From Acidobacteriota bacterium (GTDB lineage Bacteria; Acidobacteriota; Thermoanaerobaculia; Multivoradales; SZUA-115): 15,633 bases of DNA. Numbering within the stretch: the stretch's first letter is position 1; each line of letters begins with the position of its first letter. Shown piece by piece: positions 12,101 to 15,633 of the stretch. The stretch covers positions 1 to 15,633 of the forward strand of contig QIHU01000319.1 of assembly GCA_003231035.1 (NCBI GenBank), written 5' to 3'. The notes beneath the pieces were generated by a model. It ran no database searches. It had not been told where the DNA came from and saw only the letters and a program-made list of their open reading frames with translations. The translations under genes were made by a program, and so were the position numbers.

Positions 12101-13957
12101 ATCGGCGACCGTGAAGGCGAGCCGGTCCTGGGGATAGGCGGGGTCCAAGGGCAGGTAAGCGCCCCCCGCCTTGAGAATTGCCAGAATCGCCACCACCAGT
12201 CGCGGCGAGCGCTCGAGCGCCATGGCGACCGGCATCTCGGGGCCGACGCCCCTGGCCCGCAGACGGGCGGCGAGGCGGTCGGTGCGCGCGTCGAGCTCGG
12301 CGTAGCTCAACCACTCGTCCTTGCAGGCCACGGCGATCGCATCGGGAGCCCTGCGCGCCGCGGCCCTGAAGCGAGCGGGCAGAGAGTCCAGCAGGGCTCG
12401 CTCGGGCGCCCGCGACGACGGTCGATCGTTCCACTCGCGCAACAATTGGTGGCGTTCGGCCCGCGAGAGGAACACTTGCCGCTGCAACTGCCCATCCGGC
12501 TCGCTGATGACGGCCGCCAAGAAGCGCACGAAGCGCCGCGACAGACGCAACATGGTGGTGCGATCGAAGAGATCAACGCTGTAGACCAGGCGACCGACCA
12601 GCGCTGCGGGCTGTTCGTCGATGAGCAGCGAAAGGTCGAACATCGACACGGGGTTTTCCCCCTCCTGCCCCAGCACTGTCAAGGCTCCGCCAGCCTCGGC
12701 GCCTCCACCGGCGGCCTTTCCTGCCTGGCCCTTCGCCCCTGCCTCGGCGCTTCCCGGGTCGAACTGGAAGGAGAAGCTGACCTGGAAGAGTGGGTTGTGG
12801 CCCATGCTGCGTTCCGGTTGCAGTTCGTCGACCAAGCGCTCGAAGGGCAGATCTTGATTAGCGCTGGCGTCCACGTTGACCGCCCGCGCCCCCTCGATCG
12901 CCTGGCGGAAGGTGGCGGTGGCCGAGAAATCTTGGCGCAACACCAAGGTGTTGACGAAGAAGCCGATCAGCCCTTCGACCTCCTCGCGATTGCGGCCCGC
13001 GATCGGCGAGCCTACGACCACATCGCTGATACCTAGCCAGCGATGCAGCAACCCTCCCCAGGCGGCCAGGAGGACGACGAAGAGAGTGGTCTTCTCTTCG
13101 CTCGCCAGCTGCCGCAGCCGTTGTAGAAGGGTCCGAGGCCAGTGGATCAGAGCCGCATGGCCGACATAGGTTTGCAGCGTTGGCCGCGTGCGGTCGAAAG
13201 GCAGCTCGGTGACCGCCGGTAGCCCGGCCAGCTTCTCCTTCCAGTGATCGAGCTGCTCGTCCAGTGCCTTCTTCTCTAGCCACTCCCGCTGCCAGATGGC
13301 GAAGTCCGGGTACTGGATGGGGAGAGGTGGAAGGGGCGATGGCGCGCCTTGGGCTAGGGCCGCGTAGCTGCTCATCAACTCTCGATAGAGGATACCCAGC
13401 GACCAGCCGTCCGAGACAATGTGGTGCATCGACATCAGGACCGACTGATCCTCGGGTCCGTAGCGCAGCAACGCGACGCTGAGCAGCGGGCCAGTGGTGA
13501 GATCGAAGGGGCGTTGAATGTGCACGGTGGTCAAGCGCACACCGGCTCCAAGCGCTGCTTCGGGGTCCAAGGCCGAGAGATCGATCACCGGCAGCACGAG
13601 GGTCAAGCGAGGTAAAACCCGCTGCACCGGTAGATCGTCAACGGTACCAAAGACGGTGCGCAAGGCCTCGTGACGGGCAACGACAGCGTTGACCGAACGC
13701 CACAGGAGGGCCGGATCAACAGCACCCTGAAGCCGCTTGGGAGTGGCGATGTGGTACACCGAGCTGGTCGGATCGAAGTTGAAGAGGAACCAGAGCCGCT
13801 GTTGGGCGAACGACAGCGGATAGTGGTCTCGATCCTCGGTGCGGGCGAGAATCTGGAACCGCTCGATCTCAATTCCCTGTTCCCGCAGCTTGCGCTCGAG
13901 GAGAACGCGCTGCTTGGGCGACAGGGTGGCGAGTCTCTTGATCAGCGCTTCACTCAC
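176..13957 (-). CDS. Trimodular non-ribosomal peptide synthetase, C-A-T-E-C-A-T-E-C-A-T-TE
   Basis: A single 4593-residue reading frame (roughly 500 kDa) encodes a cytosolic multimodular peptide synthetase. Domains by residue are C1 45-500, A1 530-1040, T1 1050-1120, E1 1130-1625, C2 1629-2080, A2 2100-2610, T2 2615-2690, E2 2700-3205, C3 3211-3700, A3 3720-4240, T3 4245-4315 and TE 4330-4593. Every condensation or epimerisation domain keeps HHxxxDG (starting at residues 178, 1273, 1766, 2837 and 3348). All three carrier domains keep the phosphopantetheine serine (S1081, S2652, S4281). The start is GTG at 13957-13955, overlapping the upstream PKS stop by four bases, with GGGAGG seven bases before it; N-terminal residues 1-40 match the usual lead-in to a C domain, which supports this start. 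It receives the polyketide chain from the upstream gene and ends the line, since it carries the thioesterase. No frameshift or missing catalytic residue was seen. Substrates are predicted from pocket residues only; the product is unknown. Confidence 0.97.
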   Translation of the reverse strand: MSEALIKRLATLSPKQRVLLERKLREQGIEIERFQILARTEDRDHYPLSFAQQRLWFLFNFDPTSSVYHIATPKRLQGAVDPALLWRSVNAVVARHEALRTVFGTVDDLPVQRVLPRLTLVLPVIDLSALDPEAALGAGVRLTTVHIQRPFDLTTGPLLSVALLRYGPEDQSVLMSMHHIVSDGWSLGILYRELMSSYAALAQGAPSPLPPLPIQYPDFAIWQREWLEKKALDEQLDHWKEKLAGLPAVTELPFDRTRPTLQTYVGHAALIHWPRTLLQRLRQLASEEKTTLFVVLLAAWGGLLHRWLGISDVVVGSPIAGRNREEVEGLIGFFVNTLVLRQDFSATATFRQAIEGARAVNVDASANQDLPFERLVDELQPERSMGHNPLFQVSFSFQFDPGSAEAGAKGQAGKAAGGGAEAGGALTVLGQEGENPVSMFDLSLLIDEQPAALVGRLVYSVDLFDRTTMLRLSRRFVRFLAAVISEPDGQLQRQVFLSRAERHQLLREWNDRPSSRAPERALLDSLPARFRAAARRAPDAIAVACKDEWLSYAELDARTDRLAARLRARGVGPEMPVAMALERSPRLVVAILAILKAGGAYLPLDPAYPQDRLAFTVADSGATVLLSEQPFVDELNPAELFGEAVAVVDLSAEGGEDAVPTGAASEEFNAPGGNALAYIIYTSGSTGKPKGVQVTHRNALRLFATTEPTFQFAAEDVWTLFHSYAFDFSVWELWGALLHGGRLEVVPYGVSRAPDEFRQLLSQRRVTVLNQTPSAFRQLIQADLRDDSALALRWVVFGGEALEFETLRPWYDRHADDSPRLVNMYGITETTVHVTERLLSRADLDSADGSVIGVPIPDLSVHVVGSDLRPVPLGASGEMVVGGEGLARGYQGRPSLTAELPDPFAASPGGRLYRSGDLARYTQGGQLSYLGRIDNQVKVRGFRIELGEIEAALLALPEVREAVVLARRDDSSAARLVGYLVQEEGDEDLSVRQVRERLSSTLPDYMVPSALVHLSELPLTVNGKVDRRALPAPGRSRGGTAESYATPQTSAEELLAQIWGDVIGVEKVGREDNFFDLGGDSIMGLQIVARAKSAGLTLVPRQIFQFQTIAELAAVAGSLERIQAEQGPVVGPVGLTPIQHWFLEADPIDVHHHNQALYLRITPPLDGALVRAAVHRLLLAHDALRLRFAWRQKAGQGKLWRQHLRPASEVTGRFLPFAQLDLSRLDERLHPLALQQVAARVQSSLDPVAGRLLRTLYLTFGPEHPARLLWVVHHLAVDGVSWRILQGDLQQLAEQLAKRAKGGSIPEIGDLELPAKTTSVQRWSGCLVKYAGSARLRQEVEYWCRQQTSVSALPIDHQGGDNTEESTAIVAVRLDAATTRALLQEVPPKYHTQINDALLAALARACAEWTGERNVLIDLEGHGRESIFDDVDLSRTVGWFTSVFPLLLELGGAAGPGEELKAIKEQLRAVPNNGVGFGILRYLTPDPEVSRRLSLLRPSEISFNYLGQFGQRSAKPSPRGSGKPKPPVLVSRSPEGTGPSISPRALRRHKIDVVGVVEADCLQLNLFYSRNLHQRATIERLGASLEQALVALVDHCRQPEAGGFTPSDFPLAGLDQTTLDELSRHHSGMADLYPLAPLQHGILFHAVFAPTAGAYHMQLACAFNGPLDVGAFHRAWEQVVERHPIMRTRFEWQRVETPLQVVLERVEVPFAEEDLRGLSGERQRAHLATFLSEDRRLGFDPSKAPLMRLRVMRFADQHYRVIWSHHHLLLDGWCMHLVYKEVFALYEAQLGGAAAILPTIRPYRDYIRWLSEQDGQAARAYWRRILDGFEAPTPLAVERPASSAASDEPATVAESRRVLSLAETETLKESARRQRLTANTLLQGAWAILLARYSATTDVVFGVTVSGRPADMDQVESMIGLFINTLPARVEVADDMELGRWLGDLQSAQAEMRQYEFSALSEVQGWSDIPGGTALFDSIVVFENYPVDTTVREQAAERSSGGFSVSEVDNFEQTSFGLTLMASLSTVMPLDVMYDANRFDAVTIERILGHLSTLLLSMCDDEEARLGTLPMLPEAERRQLVVEWNSTAVAYPREPFLVQLFEERATLHPERRALEFAGEWLSYGELNGRANQLAHYLLSVGVEHEQLVAVAAERSLEMVIALLAILKAGAAYLPVDPSLPRERQEFMLRDGDVNLLLTQERYLDQLPASSASRVALDGQWEEIARHESCNLDLPLTAVGMAYMIYTSGSTGQPKGVINSHGAILNRILWMQEAYPLDESDVVLQKTPYSFDVSVWEFFWPLAVGARLVVARPGGHQDSRYLAELIGSARVTTLHFVPSMLRIFLTEEDLSTCASLRRVICSGEALPRDLKQSFAERISCELHNLYGPTEAAVDVTEWSCFGDGSPAEVARIEACREAATVPIGQPIANLEIHLLDPRGEPVPVAVAGELHIGGVGLARGYWKRPALTAEKFVPNPFAAAGSRLYRTGDLVRRWPGGAMEFLSRIDFQVKIHGLRIELGEIEGAILELEEVHQTVVVVREENSGCQQLVGYLVAKEDQKLPTLRDLRERLATRLPEYMVPSLFIPLARLPLSPNGKVNRKALPSGEEERLESVETFVAARDPVEEALATIWRQVLRREQIGVHDNFFELGGDSILSLQVVSLAARAGLQLTARQVFAHNTIADLAAVAGSATEVEAEQGAVVGSVPLTPIQHWFFEQERAEPHHFNQAFFLAARPLPDHHLMRRVIERLMVHHDVLRSRFEVKPSGAVEQRILAPAGLADEVLTFDLSNLGSEVRATTMRRLVGRTHASLNLARGPIFRCVLFDLGAERGARLFSVMHHLVMDGVSWRIFLEDLPNLYLEMAGESSASEEAEPLAALAAKSSSYQAWARRLAEYATDSALPRGEMEHWIGLRSGGPVELQRDGEGGENLESTCRSIELKLSAPETVALLEEVPRAYRTRIDDVLLTAVSGALREMAGGPVLIDLEGHGREAPFEEIDLSRTLGWFTTIYPVLLDPGAESAPGEALMTVKEQLRAVPGKGLGYGVLRYLASEEVRGQLAALPQAQISFNYLGQLDRAAQSKPTATAEIEPTAEGSAAHGVASVPPPVHSGPVRFGFTPEPTGDGYSARGMRRYLVDIDCKIVGGHLHIALRYSEVAHRTATARRLLDLIGDRLRQLIAHCLESDAGGYTPSDFPLAQLDAATLRKVVGGRRGIEDIYPLLPTQQGMLFFRIYAPGSYAYHQQNVRRLGDGVEVEALVEAWKDMVATHPILRTSFAWEDLDEPLQIVHEKVDIPWRLLDWRDSPSAEHGRMFERYLEEDRRLGFDLSRPPLMRCTLIRTAENSYIFCWNYHHILLDGWSLPVLYNELFQRYLGHATGRSRALLSRRPFRDYVAWNLEQDIAKAERFWRSELSGFQEPTSVGLETAMVSRSEREESYAAIDSRLFVSVSEALQRLGSRYKVSQNAIAQAAWGLVLSRFSNQEDVLFGATVSGRSAPLPGMETMLGLFINTLPVRVQAEPEAKVGEWIQGLQDRQLAAREFEYSSLMQVQGWSEVASNRMLFESILVFENYPEDLSFRSAEDTVALNPPPTVPASGPASGPEPVVEAASVPASAPATGAPTPAAASEEASPVELESFERTSYPITVVVMAEAEEWTLLLGYDRHYLDFALAARLLATLRTVLGSMAQMPRGRLGNLPLMLPNEIEQLIASNQTQVEFHHADLPMAELLATRWRDWPDSIALLHGEEHVTYGQLDRRVGHLARLLRGKGVGPEVKVAIHARRSTAQITAMLAVLRAGGAYLPLDPDLPAERQRFMLEDSGAALILSDSPRHATDALGEVSGPREVIALRYLGVEFDALGGECLAPDDAPRLDAENLAYLIYTSGSTGLPKAVMISQRSMVDFVLATVEDGPVRRQDRVLQFASIAFDTSVEEIFPALLEGGTLVLRDDAMLELAQFVESCHQYRLSVLDLPTAYWRELTSGMKREGLRLPASIELVIIGGEKAQAETLVQWMEVVPRRVRLLNTYGPTEATVVATQALLESEPTLHPTYGGGQWSEVPIGGPRANARAFALDRFGNPLAPGVPGELHLGGTGLARGYLARPGLTAESFVPDPHASQAGSRLYRTGDRVRRSNAGELEFLGRIDDQVKVRGYRIELGEIEAALQALPEVEEAAVVVARDGGGSRLVAFVVPRSELPEWVALRRRLAKRLPDYMIPSALVELAAMPKTTSQKIDRGALTRREASPVVAPATFLAPRTDLEKRIAGIWSRLFKRTEIGVDESFFELGGESLLALRLMSEIRQRTGVSLALARLFEDDTIADLARAVEAEREGSSSYSPLVEIQSRGEGGARFCVHPAGGEVLCYADLAAALGPSHPFLGLQAAGLVAGSEPIETVAEMATSYVAAMRGYQTKGPYRILGWSVGGVIAVEMARQLRAEGAQVASVVLLDTLTPARMPVWDDLELERSFVGLLGLPVEGANSILPAGLEHMDEENRLSALLAAVRRSDRWSGAASSDELRRQWRVYKTVVRAVEKQGPTVLDVPALLVRAGDEAADNRAGEEPTLGWSAFLPNLRVGWVAGAHENFVFEPRVSALARLLISHEG
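179..970 (-). other. Terminal type I thioesterase domain of the NRPS
   Basis: Residues 4330-4593 form an alpha/beta-hydrolase thioesterase that takes the finished chain from T3 and releases it. The nucleophile motif is GWSVGG with S4412. The acid is D4439 in VVLLDTLTP, 27 residues later, the same spacing as in the surfactin thioesterase. The base is H4572 in AGAHENFV. The early strand FCVHPAGGEVLCY (around 4343-4355) is the usual start of the fold and supplies the oxyanion-hole region. The domain reaches the C-terminus with no appended tail. Whether it hydrolyses or cyclises cannot be read from sequence. Possible internal nucleophiles are the beta-hydroxyl of the polyketide part, the Thr and Ser hydroxyls, and a side-chain amine if residue 3 is basic. 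Confidence 0.93.
998..4327 (-). other. NRPS module 3: C-A(unassigned, possibly basic residue)-T
   Basis: C3 starts IYPLLPTQQGMLFF and has HHILLDG (3348-3354), again the form that follows an epimerase. A Pro/Ala-rich insert interrupts it at about 3582-3627. A3 has YTSGSTGLPKA (3875-3885), with alanine where glycine is usual. Its pocket residues are D3921, T3922, E3925, D3963, I3991, G3993, T4018, V4026, V4027 and K4224, giving DTEDIGTVVK. I cannot match this code with certainty. The acidic E3925 and D3963 would suit a positively charged side chain such as lysine, ornithine, arginine or diaminobutyrate. The catalytic lysine sits in SQKIDR rather than the usual NGKVDR. T3 has LGGESLLA (S4281), the form expected before a thioesterase. 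There is no E domain, so this residue should stay L. Confidence 0.8.
3129..3197 (-). repeat. Two 12-bp tandem duplications in the Pro/Ala-rich insert of C3
   Basis: Positions 3174-3185 and 3186-3197 are back-to-back copies (CCGCTAGCCGGA and CCGCTAGCCGGC on the plus strand, 11 of 12 identical) and encode PASG twice. Positions 3129-3140 and 3141-3152 are a second pair (GGGGCCGACGCT and GGGACCGACGCA, 10 of 12 identical). Both keep the reading frame and lie in the low-complexity insert of C3 (residues about 3582-3627). Length in multiples of three and near-identity suggest growth by replication slippage. Confidence 0.75.
4328..9073 (-). other. NRPS module 2: C-A(Ser)-T-E
   Basis: C2 begins with LYPLAPLQHGILFH and has HHLLLDG (1766-1772), the form seen in condensation domains that accept a D-residue from an upstream epimerase, consistent with E1. 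A2 has YTSGSTGQPKG at 2245-2255. Its pocket residues D2291, V2292, W2295, H2334, I2359, S2361, L2384, V2392, D2393 and K2595 give DVWHISLVDK, the serine code family. T2 has LGGDSI (S2652). E2 is complete with HHLVMDG (2837-2843), EGHGRE (2984-2989), RTLGWFT, PGKGLGYG and FNYLGQ (3066-3071), so D-serine is expected. T2-E2 and its flanking linkers closely resemble T1-E1. The A8 region reads SRIDFQVKIHG, slightly off the usual GRxDxQVKIRG. Confidence 0.88.
9074..13825 (-). other. NRPS module 1: C-A(Thr)-T-E
   Basis: C1 has SFAQQRLWFL and HHIVSDG (178-184), the pattern of condensation domains that take an upstream acyl or L-configured donor, which fits a polyketide donor. A1 carries YTSGSTGKPKG at 681-691. 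Its pocket residues D727, F728, W731, N770, V796, G798, M824, V832, H833 and K1024 give DFWNVGMVHK, the threonine code family. T1 ends in LGGDSI (S1081), the form typical of carriers that feed an epimerase. E1 is complete: HHLAVDG (1273-1279), EGHGRE (1420-1425), RTVGWFT, PNNGVGFG and FNYLGQ (1503-1508). Inversion at the alpha carbon of L-threonine should give D-allo-threonine. The threonine call is strong by signature; the stereochemistry is inferred from the intact E domain. Confidence 0.88.
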
Positions 13958-15633
13958 CCTCCCGCCTCCCCAGCATCCTCATCCAGAGCGCTGTCCAAAT
14001 CGTCGTCTGAAAGTCCCTCGATCTCCGCCAAGGCCAACTCGATGGCCGACAACTCCTCGCCGCGCTCATCCTCGGACGCCAACTCGGCCAACTCGGCGAC
14101 AGTCGAGGCGGTGAAGAAAGCGCGCAGGGGGATGTCGACCTTGAGCACCCCTCGAATCCGTGCCGCCACCTGGGTGGCGAGCAGCGAGTCACCGCCGAGT
14201 TGGAAGAAGTTGTCGTGGATGCCGATTTCTTCGATTCCGAGAAGCTCGCTCCACAGCCCCGCGATTTCACTCTCGATTTCGTTGCACGGGGCGACGAAGG
14301 GGGTTTGCAGGTCGGGGCGGGCATGACCGCTGGGTGCCGCTTCCCCGCCGGCCTTCTCCGCCGGCGGATCGGCGGTGAACTCGACCCACCGGCCGATACG
14401 CTCGGCGAGATTGCCGGTTGAGACCACCACCTGGCCGACCCCTTCGAGCGCCACCAGACGATGGATCGCTTCGGTGCTCTCGCTCGGCGACATGGTGTAG
14501 CGAGCCCGTGAAGCCTCTACCGCGCCTTCTACCTCCGTTTCGGGTTCGGCTGGATCCCAACCGTCCCAGTTGGCCGCCAGCCATGAATAGCGTCCCAGCT
14601 GCTGCTGGCGAGCGGCGAAGGCGTCGACGAAGCCATTGGCCGCCGTATAGGCGGTAAACCCCAGGCCGCCCAACACCGAGGCCATCGACGAGAAGAGGAG
14701 GCAGAACTCAAGCTCGCCCGCCGCTTCCACCTCGGCGAGAACAGTCGACAGGGTGTGGAGGGCCTCAACCTTGGTCTTGAACAGCGGCGCGCAGCGGGCT
14801 GGTTTGAGTTGATCGATGCTCATCATCATCTCTTCGTCGCTCATCACACCGGCCAGATGAAAGACGCCATTGAGCGCACCGAAACGCTGCCTCGTCGTCG
14901 CCAGCGCGGCCCGCGTCGCCTCCACGTCCGCCACGTCGGCGACCAGGGGCAAGACTTCAGCCCCGGCCTCTTCTAATTGGCGAATGCGCAGCAGGCGCAA
15001 GCTCACCGGGTCGCTCTCGTCGTGGGTTTCGAACCAACCCTCCCACTCTTCGCGCGGCGGAATCTCGGTGCGGCCGAGCAAGGCGAGGCGAGCGCCGAAG
15101 CGCCGCGCCAGCTTGTTGGCAACGATTCCGGCCACGTAGCCGAAGCCGCCGGTGAGTAGGTAGACCCCGTCCTGGCGCAACCCCAGCCGGTCCGGGTCAG
15201 GCTGCTCGGCAGAGGGAGCGTCTCCCTGCAAACGCAGTGGCTCATAGCCCAACGCGTAGCGCATCCGGCCGCGATAGGCGACCGTGAGCTCGCTTGGCGA
15301 CGGGGCGCTCGTCCGTGGCGCCACTTCAGCCAGCAGCTTGGCCAGCTGCCCTGACGTCTCGCCGCTCGCAACCTCTTGCGCCGGATCGAGGTCGATCGTC
15401 CGGCAGTGCAGATTGCGGTATTCCTGCGCCATCACGGTCAGCGCCGCGGGGAGGGTGGCCAGCTCCGGCCGTACCCGGTCGGCGCGATCGACCGCCCGAT
15501 GGCCGCTGGTCAAGACGGTCAAGGCGATTTCCTCCGCGATCCCCAACCGCGCCAAGGAGGCGACCAGAGCACTCACCGCGTAGAGACCAAGCCGCTGCGC
15601 CCGCTCGAAGCGAAGGGAGTCAAAGGGCTCGAT
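13954..15633 (-). CDS. Modular type I polyketide synthase, C-terminal part: KR-ACP (5' end outside window)
   Basis: The frame is open to the right edge without a start, so the gene is partial. The GTG at 15576 is internal: 19 further codons upstream stay open and read as PKS sequence. Of the 559 visible residues, about 1-150 are the structural half of a ketoreductase domain, ending in VAYRGRMRYALGYEPL. The catalytic KR follows, with nucleotide-binding TGGFGYVAG at 161-169 and the residues K288, S316, Y329 and N333 expected of an active KR. VMSDEEM stands where B-type KRs have LDD, and the tryptophan typical of A-type KRs is absent, so a B-type (D) hydroxyl is more likely. A carrier domain follows, with FFQLGGDSLLA and S483. 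The last 41 residues hold 16 Asp/Glu and one Arg. The module would leave a beta-hydroxyacyl chain on its carrier for the downstream NRPS C1 domain. KS, AT and any earlier modules are not visible. Confidence 0.95.
   Translation of the reverse strand: MEPFDSLRFERAQRLGLYAVSALVASLARLGIAEEIALTVLTSGHRAVDRADRVRPELATLPAALTVMAQEYRNLHCRTIDLDPAQEVASGETSGQLAKLLAEVAPRTSAPSPSELTVAYRGRMRYALGYEPLRLQGDAPSAEQPDPDRLGLRQDGVYLLTGGFGYVAGIVANKLARRFGARLALLGRTEIPPREEWEGWFETHDESDPVSLRLLRIRQLEEAGAEVLPLVADVADVEATRAALATTRQRFGALNGVFHLAGVMSDEEMMMSIDQLKPARCAPLFKTKVEALHTLSTVLAEVEAAGELEFCLLFSSMASVLGGLGFTAYTAANGFVDAFAARQQQLGRYSWLAANWDGWDPAEPETEVEGAVEASRARYTMSPSESTEAIHRLVALEGVGQVVVSTGNLAERIGRWVEFTADPPAEKAGGEAAPSGHARPDLQTPFVAPCNEIESEIAGLWSELLGIEEIGIHDNFFQLGGDSLLATQVAARIRGVLKVDIPLRAFFTASTVAELAELASEDERGEELSAIELALAEIEGLSDDDLDSALDEDAGEAGG
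13955..13970 (-). promoter_or_regulatory. Ribosome binding site and GTG start of the NRPS, overlapping the PKS stop
   Basis: On the minus strand GGGAGG (13970-13965) is followed after seven bases by the GTG start (13957-13955), whose last two bases belong to the PKS TGA stop (13956-13954). The four-base GTGA overlap with a good Shine-Dalgarno sequence inside the upstream gene implies translational coupling, and so roughly matched production of the two partner proteins. No in-frame ATG nearby competes with this start. Confidence 0.8.

Noticed and set aside
11741..13036. 431-codon open frame on the plus strand
   Set aside because: It lies antisense to the first condensation and adenylation domains, whose motifs are intact. 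Its translation is low in hydrophobic structure and rich in Gly, Arg, Gln and Glu, as expected of a shadow frame in GC-rich DNA.
15574..15576. GTG as the start of the PKS gene
   Set aside because: The frame remains open for 19 more codons to the window edge and continues as plausible PKS sequence, and a gene starting in the middle of a KR structural subdomain would be incomplete. The true start lies outside the window.

Overview
The window holds the downstream end of a modular polyketide/non-ribosomal peptide assembly line. All recognised genes are on the minus strand, so transcription runs from right to left. The DNA is GC-rich (roughly 60-65% by eye) and both large genes are densely coding. 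The style (GTG starts, 4-bp overlaps, very large multimodular enzymes) and a bacterial type A-like RNase P RNA at the left edge point to a GC-rich bacterium with large secondary-metabolite genes. Myxococcota or Acidobacteriota would fit, but the sequence alone does not settle the phylum.

Layout from right to left, in the direction of transcription. (1) 15633-13954 is the 3' end of a type I polyketide synthase gene. The visible 559 residues carry the end of the ketoreductase (KR) structural half, the catalytic KR, an acyl carrier domain and a very acidic C-terminal tail. The gene continues beyond the right edge, so ketosynthase and acyltransferase domains are not visible. (2) 13957-176 is one uninterrupted 4593-residue NRPS gene, starting with a GTG that overlaps the PKS stop by four bases. 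Its order is C-A-T-E / C-A-T-E / C-A-T-TE. The adenylation pocket residues read as threonine for module 1 and serine for module 2. Module 3 has an unassigned pocket with two acidic residues, which suggests a basic side chain. (3) From about position 132 to the left edge lies the 5' part of rnpB, the RNase P RNA, cut off by the window. It starts only about 45 bases after the NRPS stop, so it marks the downstream edge of the biosynthetic cluster.

How the genes work together (inference from colinearity): the PKS delivers a beta-hydroxyacyl chain to the first condensation domain. The NRPS adds threonine and epimerises it (expected D-allo-threonine), adds serine and epimerises it to D-serine, adds a third residue that stays L, and the C-terminal thioesterase releases the product as an acid or a lactone/lactam. 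The conserved catalytic residues I checked are present in all domains, so the line looks functional.

Points worth a second look are the unusual third adenylation domain, Pro/Ala/Gly-rich inserts at the same structural site in four of the five condensation-fold domains, the acidic/basic pair of protein ends at the PKS-NRPS junction, and the tight packing of a housekeeping RNA gene against a natural-product gene. No CRISPR array, tRNA, insertion sequence, resistance, transport or regulatory gene was seen.
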